A DNA stretch of 64,000 nucleotides from Xanthocytophaga flava (lineage in GTDB: Bacteria > Bacteroidota > Bacteroidia > Cytophagales > 172606-1). The notes under the pieces were generated by a model that searched no databases, was not told where the DNA came from, and worked only from the letters and a program-made list of their open reading frames with translations. A program made the position numbers and the translations under genes. The stretch spans positions 30,420-94,419 of the forward strand of contig NZ_JASJOR010000035.1 in assembly GCF_030068545.1 (NCBI RefSeq), written 5' to 3'. Shown piece by piece: positions 1 to 8,215 of the stretch (positions are counted from its first letter, which is position 1; each line of letters starts with the position of its first letter).

Positions 1-435
1 ATTAAAAAGAAGGGACATGAGACAAAAATTGCCCCTTTTTATATTGTGTATACAGAAGCAGACCCCAAAGATAATAGTTACAAATGGCCTTATAATCTTG
101 TGCGCATCCGGTTGGTTCCAGTATCATCCGAACTAACAGTATTATTCCCAAAAGATGAACGAATGGTTAAAGGATATAACCTGTTTCATACCAATTGTTT
201 TACCTGCCACTCGATTAATGGTATAGGAGGGAAGATGGGGCCAGAGTTGAATTATCCCAAAAATGTTACGGAATACTGGCAACCTGAGCATCTGAAAGCC
301 TTTGTCAAAAACCCATCATCGTATCGTAATGACTGTAAGATGCCCACACTTACTAACATTTCTGATGCTGACATTACTGCAATTATCCAGTATATAGGTT
401 ATATGAAAGACTTTAAAACACTAGCCAAACGTTAA
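1..435 (+). CDS. C-terminal part of a c-type cytochrome domain protein (5' end outside window)
   Basis: The reading frame is open from base 1, so the gene starts before the window; a GTG at 46 is an internal codon and not a convincing start. The visible part has a short beta-rich segment (IAPFYIVY then WPYNLVRIRLV), followed by a cytochrome c domain with one heme-binding CFTCH motif and a later Met (CKMPTL) that could be the distal heme ligand. The upstream segment resembles the end of the molybdopterin-binding-like domain that sits before cytochrome c in some periplasmic oxidoreductases; that link is inference. It is probably periplasmic and in electron transfer. The cytochrome domain is clear; the identity of the whole protein is unknown. 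Confidence 0.75.
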   Translation: MKKKGHETKIAPFYIVYTEADPKDNSYKWPYNLVRIRLVPVSSELTVLFPKDERMVKGYNLFHTNCFTCHSINGIGGKMGPELNYPKNVTEYWQPEHLKAFVKNPSSYRNDCKMPTLTNISDADITAIIQYIGYMKDFKTLAKR

Positions 436-999
436 GAACACGAATCTGACAGGAAGTAGAAGATTTATCATCAAAATTATCCGAATACAAGCCAACTATA
501 AACAATATTCGAGCTCCGGTCAAGGCTCCAGTACAGGATAGAAACCCAAACTTATTGATTAAGACAGAAAGGGACTGGAACTCCAGTCGTTTCTCAAAAA
601 TATCCCAACTCCGATCTATTTTCCAGAATATTATTATCTTGATCACCATTACTAATTATCAAAATAGTGATCACAGGTGAAGAATAGCTACAATCTGATT
701 ATTTCTGAGAAATATCAGATTAATACTAATTGTCTTAGTTGTGCATGGTTCATTATGATTGCTATTGTGTGAGACTTACACCTATCTGCAAAACAATTCA
801 AACAGGAGTTTATGCAATTAAAAAATATTGTATAAGTCAAGTAGCATGTTTGCACAATATTTGTAATCTTAGTATATGTAGAATTCCACACAAAACTTCT
901 TTCCCTGAAATAATAAACAACTAAGTGTTCACTAGTGCGATTAGCGAACATAAAGGTTTGATTACGACCAATTCATTTCCAGATACACCTAAAACATCT
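436..999. other. Intergenic stretch without a convincing gene
   Basis: These 564 bases separate the cytochrome gene from the lipoprotein gene. Short frames occur on both strands (for example 739-924 and 413-649), but their translations are cysteine-rich or low in complexity and lack family features. No tRNA, strong hairpin or repeat is seen. It probably holds the promoter of the gene pair starting at 1000. Confidence 0.5.
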
Positions 1000-1626
1000 A
1001 TGAAAACAACTTTACTCATGCTAATAGGCTGTCTGTGTCTGTTGGCCTGCCATCCTGTGCACCTACTATCTAAAGAGACATACTCTAACTCCCAACAAAC
1101 TATTTCACCTGACTTACCCGATGCAGTAGTCTCTCTGGATAGTAGCCACACAGTAAATGCAGCACAGGTTTCGAATGATTTCTATCTTCCTGCTACTGGT
1201 TTAGTAGAAAACAAGATTATCTATAGTACCAGTACTCGCAAGCCGGGCTTACTAAAACAAATGAAACTAGCCAAACAACTTTATAAATCTTTGGATGATA
1301 GTACAAAACTTTATACACGGCGCCGATCTGCCACCATACAGACAGTAAACCCTATGGCACGTGCTTCTCTATGGTCTGGTATTGGGGCATTTGCCTTAGT
1401 ATTACTTCCTCTCGGCAGTGGTATATTTGGTTTACTAGCTTTATTCTGTGCTGTTTTTGCTATCATTAGTGGTATTGTTGGCCTTAATCAAATTCGCAGG
1501 TCTCCAGATCTATTTAGAGGGAGAGGTCTGGCAATTGCAGGTATTTCACTGGGAGGTTCATTCTTAGTACTTATAACATTAATTCTTCTGGTTCTGTTAT
1601 TACTTTTTGCTGCCTGGAATCAGTAG
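1000..1626 (+). CDS. Putative lipoprotein with C-terminal DUF4190-like membrane domain
   Basis: The ATG at 1000 is preferred over the in-frame upstream start at 925 because it begins a clean lipoprotein signal peptide (MKTTLLMLIGCLCLLAC, lipobox LLAC). A polar middle region of about 100 residues follows. The last 85 residues contain two hydrophobic spans around a basic loop (NQIRRSPDLFRGRGLAIAG), the layout of DUF4190 domains. It therefore combines a lipid anchor with a two-helix membrane domain. The next gene starts 6 bp downstream and has the same order of parts, so the two are probably co-transcribed relatives. Function is unknown. Confidence 0.7.
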   Translation: MKTTLLMLIGCLCLLACHPVHLLSKETYSNSQQTISPDLPDAVVSLDSSHTVNAAQVSNDFYLPATGLVENKIIYSTSTRKPGLLKQMKLAKQLYKSLDDSTKLYTRRRSATIQTVNPMARASLWSGIGAFALVLLPLGSGIFGLLALFCAVFAIISGIVGLNQIRRSPDLFRGRGLAIAGISLGGSFLVLITLILLVLLLLFAAWNQ

Positions 1627-1632
1627 CCTTGA

Positions 1633-2232
1633 ATGATACAAACGATAAACAATATATGGCTTCTACTAATGTATCCTCTTAGATATAGGCTATACCGTCT
1701 GAGTTATGTATTGTTTATCACAGTATCTCTCCTTAAACAAGCCAAAGCACAAACAGAAGTTGCCTGCCCAGATACATTGGTTACTATGAATGCTCAAGGG
1801 GCACAAATGCCTATGGAAGTAATGTTAGATTCTCCTTCTAACAAACACTATTCAGAACCACAAAAACAAGGTTCAGTAACAATAGTGCCAGGAATAGTAA
1901 AGGACTCCATCAAGTTATATGTACATCGTAAAAAACTAAAACTCAATGAGCAAACATCACAAAAGCTTGGCAGAATATCTCTCAGGACAACAATTAGTGC
2001 ATATGTATTGGCATTTGTAAGTTTAGAGATTGCAATAGGCACATTCAGTTTGATTATAGGGCTTGGAGCTATACTACTAGCTATTACAGGTATGATTCTG
2101 GGAGTCAAAAGTTTGAATGGCACTCATAAAAACAGAAAATCCAGGATACCTGCTATGGTAGGCTTCTTTTTTAGCTTGATGATGCTGGTAGCTTTTGCAG
2201 CAGCTATTGCCATCTGGATGTATACACCCTGA
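1633..2232 (+). CDS. Exported protein with C-terminal DUF4190-like membrane domain
   Basis: This 199-residue protein starts 6 bp after the preceding gene. It has a long N-terminal signal segment (about residues 12-40, ending near AKAQ), a polar middle part, and two hydrophobic helices in the last 75 residues separated by a basic loop (LNGTHKNRKSRIPAMVG). The arrangement matches the upstream protein and DUF4190 proteins of Bacteroidota. The two are probably paralogs made as one operon. Function is unknown. It is convergent with queG, with only 40 bp between them and no obvious terminator hairpin. Confidence 0.65.
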   Translation: MIQTINNIWLLLMYPLRYRLYRLSYVLFITVSLLKQAKAQTEVACPDTLVTMNAQGAQMPMEVMLDSPSNKHYSEPQKQGSVTIVPGIVKDSIKLYVHRKKLKLNEQTSQKLGRISLRTTISAYVLAFVSLEIAIGTFSLIIGLGAILLAITGMILGVKSLNGTHKNRKSRIPAMVGFFFSLMMLVAFAAAIAIWMYTP

Positions 2233-2272
2233 GAGCATGTATTCTCAATCAAGTAGGTCTATCCTATATCGG

Positions 2273-3214
2273 TTAGAGGTCTTTTGTCACAAAATCAATA
2301 TTTCGCTTAAGACCAGCTAGCTTGGTACGTTTTACAGGTGAGTCTTTGAATAATACTTTAAATATCTCTTCTGTTATCTCCTCCCAATCTGCTCTTTTCA
2401 TATGTTGCAAGGCTTCTGAAGGCTGAAACTGTGCTTCCTTATTAGGCTTTGCAAATCGATTCCATGGACAAACATCCTGACAAATATCACAGCCAAATAT
2501 CCAGTTCTCAAATTTACCCTGTACATCTGGCGGAATTTGTTCTTTTAGTTCAATAGTAAAATAGGAAATACATTTGCTTCCATCTACTACATAAGGTTCT
2601 GTAATGGCATCGGTAGGGCAGGCATCTATACAACGGGTACAGGTACCACAATAATCTTTAACAGGCCCGTCTTCTTCCAGTTCCAGATCCAGAATCAATT
2701 CACCTAGAAAGAAAAAACTTCCCATCTCCCGATTGAGTAGGTTAGAGTGCTTTCCAACCCATCCCAACCCTGACTTTTTTGCCCATGCCTTTTCTAATAT
2801 GGGAGCAGAATCGACAAATGCCCGTCCATTTACTTCACCGATTTCCTCCTTAATAAACTGAATAAGCGCTTTCAATTTGTCTTTCACTACATAATGATAA
2901 TCTATACCATATGCATACTTGGATACTTTCAGATCATTGGTATCAGTAAATAGTTCCTTTTCAGGGAAGTAATTAAAGGCGAGAGAGATTACAGACCTGG
3001 CATCCTCTACCAGCAAACGAGGATCTAGTCGTTTGTCAAAGTAGTTAGCCATATATGCCATCTGCCCATGCCTGTTCTGATTTAGCCACTGTTCCAGACG
3101 AGGAGCCTCTTCTTCCAAAAAATCAGCTTTAGACACACCACAAAAAGCAAATCCCAGTTCACTGGCTTTTTGCTTGATAAGTTGGGTATTTTGTGTTTTG
3201 GAAGAGGAGAACAT
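2273..3214 (-). CDS. queG: Epoxyqueuosine reductase QueG
   Basis: QueG reduces epoxyqueuosine to queuosine in tRNA, the last step of queuosine synthesis, using cobalamin and two [4Fe-4S] clusters in the cytoplasm. The protein shows the family core FVDSAPILEKAWAKKSGLGW with its catalytic Asp, a first ferredoxin motif CGTCTRCIDACPTDAI and a second one CDICQDVCPWN. An in-frame start at 3238 adds eight residues; the ATG at 3214 (MFSSSKTQNT) fits family N-termini better. Length of about 313 residues is normal. It is divergent from mazG. Confidence 0.95.
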   Translation of the reverse strand: MFSSSKTQNTQLIKQKASELGFAFCGVSKADFLEEEAPRLEQWLNQNRHGQMAYMANYFDKRLDPRLLVEDARSVISLAFNYFPEKELFTDTNDLKVSKYAYGIDYHYVVKDKLKALIQFIKEEIGEVNGRAFVDSAPILEKAWAKKSGLGWVGKHSNLLNREMGSFFFLGELILDLELEEDGPVKDYCGTCTRCIDACPTDAITEPYVVDGSKCISYFTIELKEQIPPDVQGKFENWIFGCDICQDVCPWNRFAKPNKEAQFQPSEALQHMKRADWEEITEEIFKVLFKDSPVKRTKLAGLKRNIDFVTKDL

Positions 3215-3412
3215 AGTTACAAAGAAAAGATTTAGCAAAGATAGTTTACTGGTTCTAAAAGCTGAACAAAAAGAAATCTCTTCCTGTTACATTTTCATAT
3301 AAAAACGATTGTACTACTTTTATTTAAAAGGAGAGTAAAGGCTTTCTTCAGGCTATACAATCCTGTACTTTTATCATTCATTGAAGAATTTACATCCTTA
3401 CCATAACTATTT

Positions 3413-4213
3413 ATGTTTGAAAATCTTTCACCTCGCCGCCAGGAACAACTTCAAGCCTTTGACCGCTTGTTGACTATTATGGATGAATTACGAGAGGGTT
3501 GTCCCTGGGATCGCAAACAAACCATGGAAAGTCTCAGACATCTGACCATCGAAGAAACGTATGAATTGTCAGATTCTATACTCGAGAATGATCTTACAGA
3601 GATAAAGAAAGAGTTGGGTGACATTGCTCTTCATATTGTTTTTTATGCAAAAATTGCCTCTGAAACCCAGGCTTTTGATATTGCAGATGTACTCAACTCT
3701 GTCTGTGAAAAACTGATTTCACGTCACCCACATATTTATGGAGATGTAAAAGCAGACAATGAAGAACAGGTAAAGCAAAACTGGGAACAGTTGAAACTAA
3801 AAGAAGGTAATAAATCCGTATTGGCAGGAGTGCCCGGTTCATTACCAGCTCTGGTGAAAGCCATGCGTGTTCAGGAAAAAGCCAGAAGTGCCGGATTTGA
3901 CTGGGAAGAAAAACATCAGGTTTGGGAAAAGGTAGAAGAAGAGATCCAGGAATTTAAAGAGGCCTTTAACGAAAGTGGTGAGGTTCCCTCGGAAGCTGCT
4001 GAGAAAGAATTTGGAGACTTGCTATTTTCACTAGTAAACTATGCCCGCTTTATAGACATCAACCCCGAAACTGCGCTGGAACGCACTAACAAAAAGTTTA
4101 TCAAACGGTTTAACTATTTGGAAGCAGAGGCCAAAAAAATAGGCAAAGGCCTACAGGATATGACACTCGCCGAAATGGACGTATTCTGGGAAGAGGCAAA
4201 AAAGCAGGAGTAA
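3413..4213 (+). CDS. mazG: Nucleoside triphosphate pyrophosphohydrolase MazG
   Basis: MazG hydrolyses (d)NTPs to monophosphates plus pyrophosphate and acts as a cytoplasmic house-cleaning enzyme. The 266-residue protein has the two-domain form. The N-terminal domain carries CPWDRKQTMESL and EETYELSD followed by KKELGDIALHIVFYAKIA, the metal-binding EExxE/ExxD pattern. The second half repeats it as EEIQEFKEA and EKEFGDLLFSLVNYARF. Length agrees with full-size bacterial MazG. The upstream 198 bases separate it from the divergent queG and must hold both promoters. Confidence 0.95.
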   Translation: MFENLSPRRQEQLQAFDRLLTIMDELREGCPWDRKQTMESLRHLTIEETYELSDSILENDLTEIKKELGDIALHIVFYAKIASETQAFDIADVLNSVCEKLISRHPHIYGDVKADNEEQVKQNWEQLKLKEGNKSVLAGVPGSLPALVKAMRVQEKARSAGFDWEEKHQVWEKVEEEIQEFKEAFNESGEVPSEAAEKEFGDLLFSLVNYARFIDINPETALERTNKKFIKRFNYLEAEAKKIGKGLQDMTLAEMDVFWEEAKKQE

Positions 4214-4279
4214 CTTTCTGAAACACCACTTATATATACTAGTGGCCAATGTATCACCAGAATTTTAAATACCAATTTC

Positions 4280-4741
4280 TTGAACACTTCGATAGAATTA
4301 AAAAAACAATTATATGCTCATTGCTTAGAGTATGTAACCCAACGTATAGATACAGCGAAACAGGCAATGGAAGCAGCTCAAACTGCAGCTAATGAAGAGT
4401 CTAAAAGCAGTGCGGGAGATAAATATGAAACTACCCGTGCCATGATGCAGATTGAACGAGACCGCCATGCAGCTCAACTGGCAGAGGCACTTAAACTCAA
4501 AAAAGAACTGGACTCTCTTAATGTAGACAAACAATATGACAAAGCACAGGCTGGTAGTTTGGTTATTACTGATCAAAACCGTTTTTTTCTTTCTATTAGT
4601 GCTGGCAAAATTACGCTTAACAAGATAGACTACTTTGCTGTTTCCCTTAATTCGCCTATTGGAGTCCAGCTACTTAATTTGAAAGCTGGAAACGAATTTC
4701 ATTTTCAGAACAGAGTTATTCAAATTAAAGAAGTTATTTGA
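4280..4741 (+). CDS. GreA/GreB-like coiled-coil protein (often labelled 3-oxoacyl-ACP synthase)
   Basis: The 153-residue protein has an N-terminal helical hairpin with the segment EESKSSAGDKYETTRAMM and a C-terminal beta domain beginning QAGSLVITD, the fold layout of transcript-cleavage factors GreA/GreB. Homologs in Bacteroidota are commonly but misleadingly annotated as 3-oxoacyl-ACP synthase. No acyl-transfer motif is visible. The start is a TTG at 4280; the first in-frame ATG would remove part of the coiled coil, so TTG is preferred. A strong terminator follows at 4777. A role with RNA polymerase is inference. Confidence 0.7.
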   Translation: MNTSIELKKQLYAHCLEYVTQRIDTAKQAMEAAQTAANEESKSSAGDKYETTRAMMQIERDRHAAQLAEALKLKKELDSLNVDKQYDKAQAGSLVITDQNRFFLSISAGKITLNKIDYFAVSLNSPIGVQLLNLKAGNEFHFQNRVIQIKEVI

Positions 4742-4776
4742 GTATTCTTCTCTTACTTATTAGTTAGGCTAATCAA

Positions 4777-4817
4777 ATATACCTCTGTCCTGCTGAAAGA
4801 CAGAGGTATATTTTTTT
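4777..4817 (+). terminator. Rho-independent terminator after the GreA-like gene
   Basis: A perfect 13-bp stem (4777-4789 pairing with 4799-4811, core ACCTCTGTC/GACAGAGGT) with a 9-base loop is followed by a run of T. It lies 36 bp after the stop codon. Confidence 0.9.
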
Positions 4818-4855
4818 CTATAATCTCTGGGTAAGATATCAGCTCTCACCTTACT

Positions 4856-5398
4856 ATGATTAAAATGGAAAAAAAGAAAACGCAAGCATTTGATTATAGC
4901 CTTGATTTTAAGAAGACAGACTTCCGGCAACATCCGGAATTGTATCGTCCGGGAGTAGGAGAGCAGGGAGTTCTGCTGGTAGAACCTTATAAGTCCGAGA
5001 TATTACCTCATTGGCGATTCAAAACGCCAGCAATTGCAGAGGACTCTGCCAAGAAGATTTTTGAGTTATTTCAACAGTATCTGGCCCAACTGGACTTTGT
5101 AGGAGCTGATATGGCCCGAAAATTCCTTCAGATGGGCTTTACCAGAGCACGCAGATATGCTAACTATAAAGGTGGGCGCAAATATGCTCAGATACAGTCC
5201 AAGGACACAACAATACTTCCCTATCCCTACTCCAGTGGTAGCCAATATAAAGGCAATCCTGTTAACACTCGCCAAAGTGATGCTGATACAAATGAAAAAG
5301 CTCAGGCTGCTGCTATATTCAAGGAATACTGGACAAAGGCTAAAAGCAATCCGGAATATCTTCATCTACGAGATATATTCCTTCAAAAGTATACCTGA
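4856..5398 (+). CDS. DUF4385 family protein
   Basis: The 180-residue protein matches the DUF4385 pattern: FRQHPELYRPGVGEQGVLLVEPYKSE is split here as FRQHPELYRPGVGEQG then LLVEPYKSEILPHWRFKTP, followed by a helical part ending MARKFLQMGFTRARRYANYKGG. The family is scattered through bacteria and phages, and its biochemical function is unknown. No signal peptide or membrane span is present. Start could be 4856 or the ATG at 4865. It stands alone between a terminator and the accessory region. Confidence 0.75.
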   Translation: MIKMEKKKTQAFDYSLDFKKTDFRQHPELYRPGVGEQGVLLVEPYKSEILPHWRFKTPAIAEDSAKKIFELFQQYLAQLDFVGADMARKFLQMGFTRARRYANYKGGRKYAQIQSKDTTILPYPYSSGSQYKGNPVNTRQSDADTNEKAQAAAIFKEYWTKAKSNPEYLHLRDIFLQKYT

Positions 5399-5520
5399 AC
5401 CAATCTACCTCTCAGAATAAGTAATTATGGAGCATATCCTATTTTAACCGTGTAAATACATACCAGACAGAAATTCTAGAATATATTTTTTCTTTCTACT
5501 AACTTTATTTGTATAGTTAC

Positions 5521-5886
5521 TCAGTCAGATATCTTCATGGAATATACAAGAGCGGATATTTCATTAAGCACTTCGATTAAGTCTTTAGAACCAGTTGCAT
5601 TGTAGGCTTTTACAAGTGAGAGTCGTATTATTCTTTTCCTCCAGCTATACATTTCATCTTTACACAATTGATCCACTGCCAGAATAATATTCTCCTTAAC
5701 TAGTAATAATAGCTCATGAAAATCGCCATTACCTACTCCATCTTCTGCATATATTAAATCCAGCATCTGACTGGAACTAACCGGGACATTTTCTAACTGA
5801 TTGTTTTTATTTATGATTTTGGCATTTGAGAATGCCCACTTAACAACTATCTCATAAAATTGTGCATAGACCTCATCCTTGTTCAT
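5521..5886 (-). CDS. Small acidic helical protein, family A copy 1
   Basis: The 121-residue product is not recognised. It is a clear paralog of the protein at 7323-7679: both share YE(I/L)xxKW near the start, VS(S/A)xQMLxLI in the middle and a helical C-terminus ending LxxLxxxxAxVY. It has no signal peptide or membrane span and is predicted helical and cytoplasmic. It is last of four minus-strand small genes in A-B-B-A order. Its leader shares short blocks (ACCACCGT and CACTCATTTTA) with that of copy 2. Being kept as two intact copies supports a real gene. Confidence 0.6.
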   Translation of the reverse strand: MNKDEVYAQFYEIVVKWAFSNAKIINKNNQLENVPVSSSQMLDLIYAEDGVGNGDFHELLLLVKENIILAVDQLCKDEMYSWRKRIIRLSLVKAYNATGSKDLIEVLNEISALVYSMKISD

Positions 5887-5974
5887 GAATTCCTCATTTT
5901 AGATAAATAAAACCTATTAAATAAAATGAGTGGGTTAGTAAAATACTTTTATAGACGGTGGTTTACTGTAAATT

Positions 5975-6012
5975 TTCCCTACTTAATTAATAATTCCCTA
6001 CTTAATTAATAA
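5975..6012. repeat. Two perfect 19-bp tandem repeats
   Basis: The unit TTCCCTACTTAATTAATAA occurs twice without a gap. Each unit contains the palindrome TTAATTAA. The pair lies about 90 bp upstream of the start of the family A gene at 5886, so it could be an operator or simply a slippage product. Confidence 0.8.
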
Positions 6013-6052
6013 GCAAACGGATAGCTTTGTGAACAAGCAATTGTTCTTTTGT

Positions 6053-6376
6053 TCAGGACTCAGTAGCATTAAGAAAATAGTCTATTGCACTAAAAGCTAA
6101 CGTAGTCATCTTTGTAAAAACTAAGCTATCACTTTTTCTTTCTTCTTCATCGTAATACTTTTCAGTTAATTCTTCTGATTTAAGCAGCAATTCAGTTGTC
6201 TTCTTTTTGATCTCATCTATGCCAACCAGATTACTTTCATAAGACTCAACTACAGCCAGTGCAGTCTTGAGATGCTTTTGTAGATCAATATGAGCATATT
6301 CTTCATCTCTGCGTTTGATCACATAATTAATATTATCTATCAGTTCTTGCAATTTTTCTCTTTTGTCTGTGTTCAT
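6053..6376 (-). CDS. Small helical protein, family B copy 1
   Basis: The 107-residue product is not recognised. It aligns along its length with the next gene (6458-6787): both begin M(N/D)T(D/E)xRE, share EEYxxxDL followed by ALxVxExYE, and end with AIDYFL. It is rich in Glu and Lys and is predicted to be alpha-helical and cytoplasmic. The gap of 81 bp to its paralog suggests one transcript. The tandem duplication with both frames kept open suggests a functional pair rather than chance ORFs. Confidence 0.6.
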   Translation of the reverse strand: MNTDKREKLQELIDNINYVIKRRDEEYAHIDLQKHLKTALAVVESYESNLVGIDEIKKKTTELLLKSEELTEKYYDEEERKSDSLVFTKMTTLAFSAIDYFLNATES

Positions 6377-6457
6377 TTAGTCTACACTTAAATAAGGAGA
6401 GTTCACTCTTTAGCTCCTTTAATCAATAAATCACCATCACTACGTTATTTCTTATGC

Positions 6458-6787
6458 TTAAGTTTTAGTTCGTTCAAGGAAATAGTCTATTGCTCCATAT
6501 ATACATGTAAGCATTTCCGCAGATGTCAGACTTTCCTCCATATGTTCTTTACTTCTAGTACCAACATCTTCATACACCAGTTGCCTGGACCTTTGTAGTA
6601 ATTCTCTCGCTACATACTTAATCGAGGAGATGTCTTTCTGACTATCCTCATAAGTTTCAATTACTCTCAAGGCAACTTCAATAAATCCATCCAGATCATT
6701 ATAAGTATACTCTTCTGTAGGATATTGCATCATTTCGTCCATCCTATTTCTAAGACTTGTAAGTATTTCTCTATCTTCTGTATCCAT
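6458..6787 (-). CDS. Small helical protein, family B copy 2
   Basis: The 109-residue paralog of the protein at 6053-6376 keeps the N-terminal M-x-T-x-x-RE, the EEYTYNDL segment, the RVIETYED block and the terminal AIDYFLE. The central helix differs more. It has no catalytic motif and no export signal. It lies between its paralog and a 535-bp gap that leads to family A copy 2. Its leader also contains an ACCACC block as in the family A genes, which hints at a shared promoter type. Confidence 0.6.
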   Translation of the reverse strand: MDTEDREILTSLRNRMDEMMQYPTEEYTYNDLDGFIEVALRVIETYEDSQKDISSIKYVARELLQRSRQLVYEDVGTRSKEHMEESLTSAEMLTCIYGAIDYFLERTKT

Positions 6788-7151
6788 ATTGAACTATCAT
6801 AAAATGGTAAGTAATAGACTTTCATCTTATTGTTCGGGGTGGTTTCTCACTAAAAGTGGGCAAATGGTAACCTATTTAATTACTCACTTTCGGATAAGTA
6901 TTAAGAATTAAAAAAATGAAACATTTGCAATCCGTATACTGACACTAATTTTACTATTGATTTTTAACCATTTTTTGTCTCTACATCATTTCCGGGCAAT
7001 TGTATCTCTTCTGTTAGTTCCTGTTCGATGTTGCCTAGTATTTCAGCGTTTTGAAAATTTAACTTACTTAGATTCTGAATGTTGATGATTACTGGTATGC
7101 GTAATTAAAAAAGTGGTTAATCGGTAATAGTGGTGAGACTTTCGTCTTCGT
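6788..7151. other. Gene-free spacer in the small-protein cluster
   Basis: No coding frame with supporting features is seen here on either strand. It is AT-rich and probably contains the promoter of the minus-strand B genes near its left end. Confidence 0.4.
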
Positions 7152-7322
7152 TTAGATCTTTCTTTTTTCGGCCTTTGAATTCTCCATTGCCTCTAATACT
7201 ATTTCTGATTTTAAAATATTCGGATTGTCCATCCTGGATATAAGTAGGAGGGTACTTTCAAATTTCTTTTTTCTTACTTCATTCTTGATTGAGCAAGCTT
7301 GTGAGTACTTATTGATTATTCC
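7152..7322 (-). pseudogene. In-frame open extension after family A copy 2
   Basis: Directly after the TGA of the gene at 7323 the same frame stays open for 56 codons to a TAA at 7152. The translation (with pieces such as KKKFESTLLLISRM and SEIVLEAMENSKAEKRKI) looks protein-like, but it has no upstream ATG, GTG or TTG of its own that precedes the bulk of it. Family A copy 1 ends at the matching position without this extension. It may be a remnant of another small gene. Confidence 0.25.
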
Positions 7323-7679
7323 TCAATTATCTCCAAAATAGACTTCAGCTACAACCTGATCAAGGATACTTACTAGCTTTTCGGATGATTCGGCTTTGAT
7401 CGTTTTTGTAATCAAGTCTGCTATCCATCTCCTTTTGGATTCGTATAGGTTTGTTTGATACAATACAGAGAAAGCCAAAAGCATTTGATTGGCAACTACC
7501 TGCATGCGTTTGTCTATCAGATCCGGACTTTCTAATGTGCGTTCAGCATTAATCAGTTCCAGCATCTGATGGGCACTTACATCCTGACCTTCTATATATG
7601 GATTTGCTTTTTGGTTATTTTCATATATCCATTTAATAAGCAGCTCATAGAGCATCCCCGAGGTTTGTTCGTTTCTCAT
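7323..7679 (-). CDS. Small helical protein, family A copy 2
   Basis: The 118-residue paralog of the protein at 5521-5886 shares the YELLIKW N-terminal block, VSAHQMLELI, and the C-terminal pattern LVSILDQVVAEVYF. It is predicted to be cytoplasmic and mostly helical, with no known domain. It is the first gene of the minus-strand A-B-B-A cluster. Its leader contains CACTCATTTTA and ACCACCGT blocks also found upstream of copy 1, so gene and promoter were apparently duplicated together. Confidence 0.6.
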   Translation of the reverse strand: MRNEQTSGMLYELLIKWIYENNQKANPYIEGQDVSAHQMLELINAERTLESPDLIDKRMQVVANQMLLAFSVLYQTNLYESKRRWIADLITKTIKAESSEKLVSILDQVVAEVYFGDN

Positions 7680-7762
7680 TTCGCACTCAATTAGAAGTTG
7701 TTAAATTCTAAAATGAGTGAATTAGTATAACGGTGGTAGCAATTAAAAGAGTTTTCTTTTTA

Positions 7763-8003
7763 CTATAATTCTTGCTGTCTTTCATGCAAGACTTCAATCA
7801 AATCATCTTTATTATCGACTACATTAGGTTTCAGCTAATAGATCTCTGGCGCCATTTCTTACTATCTTCACTTTAAATAGATGACCTTCTTTACCATATA
7901 CCTCACAATAATATTTGGCTAGATATTTTCGAAGTATATATAAATTTTGACACTCTAAATATAACTTTAAATACACTAAAAATGCAAGAAGTAAGCAAGC
8001 CAC
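7763..8003 (-). pseudogene. Frameshifted small gene
   Basis: On the minus strand a GTG at 8003 opens a frame that begins with a hydrophobic segment and continues as CQNLYILRKYLAKYYCEVYG and HLFKVKIVRNGARDLLAET before a TAA. A neighbouring frame overlaps the end and continues as KPNVVDNKDDLIEVLHERQQEL to a TAG at 7763. Joining the two by one frameshift gives one coherent polypeptide of about 80 residues. This looks like a small gene broken by an indel, or possibly a sequencing error. The family is not recognised. Confidence 0.35.
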
Positions 8004-8068
8004 GAAAGATATTCGAGTATTTCAGTACGCAGATTCGACTGTAAATGAGGGATGAATTCTTATAAGCT

Positions 8069-8215
8069 ATGAAAATGACTAAGTCAACTTACTATGGAAA
8101 ATTAAAGTTTGGCAACTGGACCAAACAGGAAGAAGACTGGCTAATAGGATGGGCAAAAAGGAACGGTATGCCGGATAGTAAAATGCAGAAAAATCAACAA
8201 TCAGTAACAGAGTAA
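8069..8215 (+). CDS. Possible 48-residue basic small protein
   Basis: The frame begins with ATG at 8069 and reads MKMTKSTYYGKLKFGNWTKQ then EEDWLIGWAKRNGMPDSKMQ. Aromatic and charged residues are spaced as in a short helical DNA-binding segment, but no family can be named. It converges on the gene at 8223, and its last four codons (SVTE) lie within a shared inverted repeat that probably ends both transcripts. Confidence 0.4.
   Translation: MKMTKSTYYGKLKFGNWTKQEEDWLIGWAKRNGMPDSKMQKNQQSVTE

Noticed and set aside
413..649. 78-codon minus-strand frame after the cytochrome gene
   Set aside because: Overlaps the cytochrome end, has low-quality composition and no family features or leader.
739..924. 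61-codon plus-strand frame rich in Cys
   Set aside because: Seven or more Cys without a motif, no supporting context; looks like a chance frame in AT-rich DNA.
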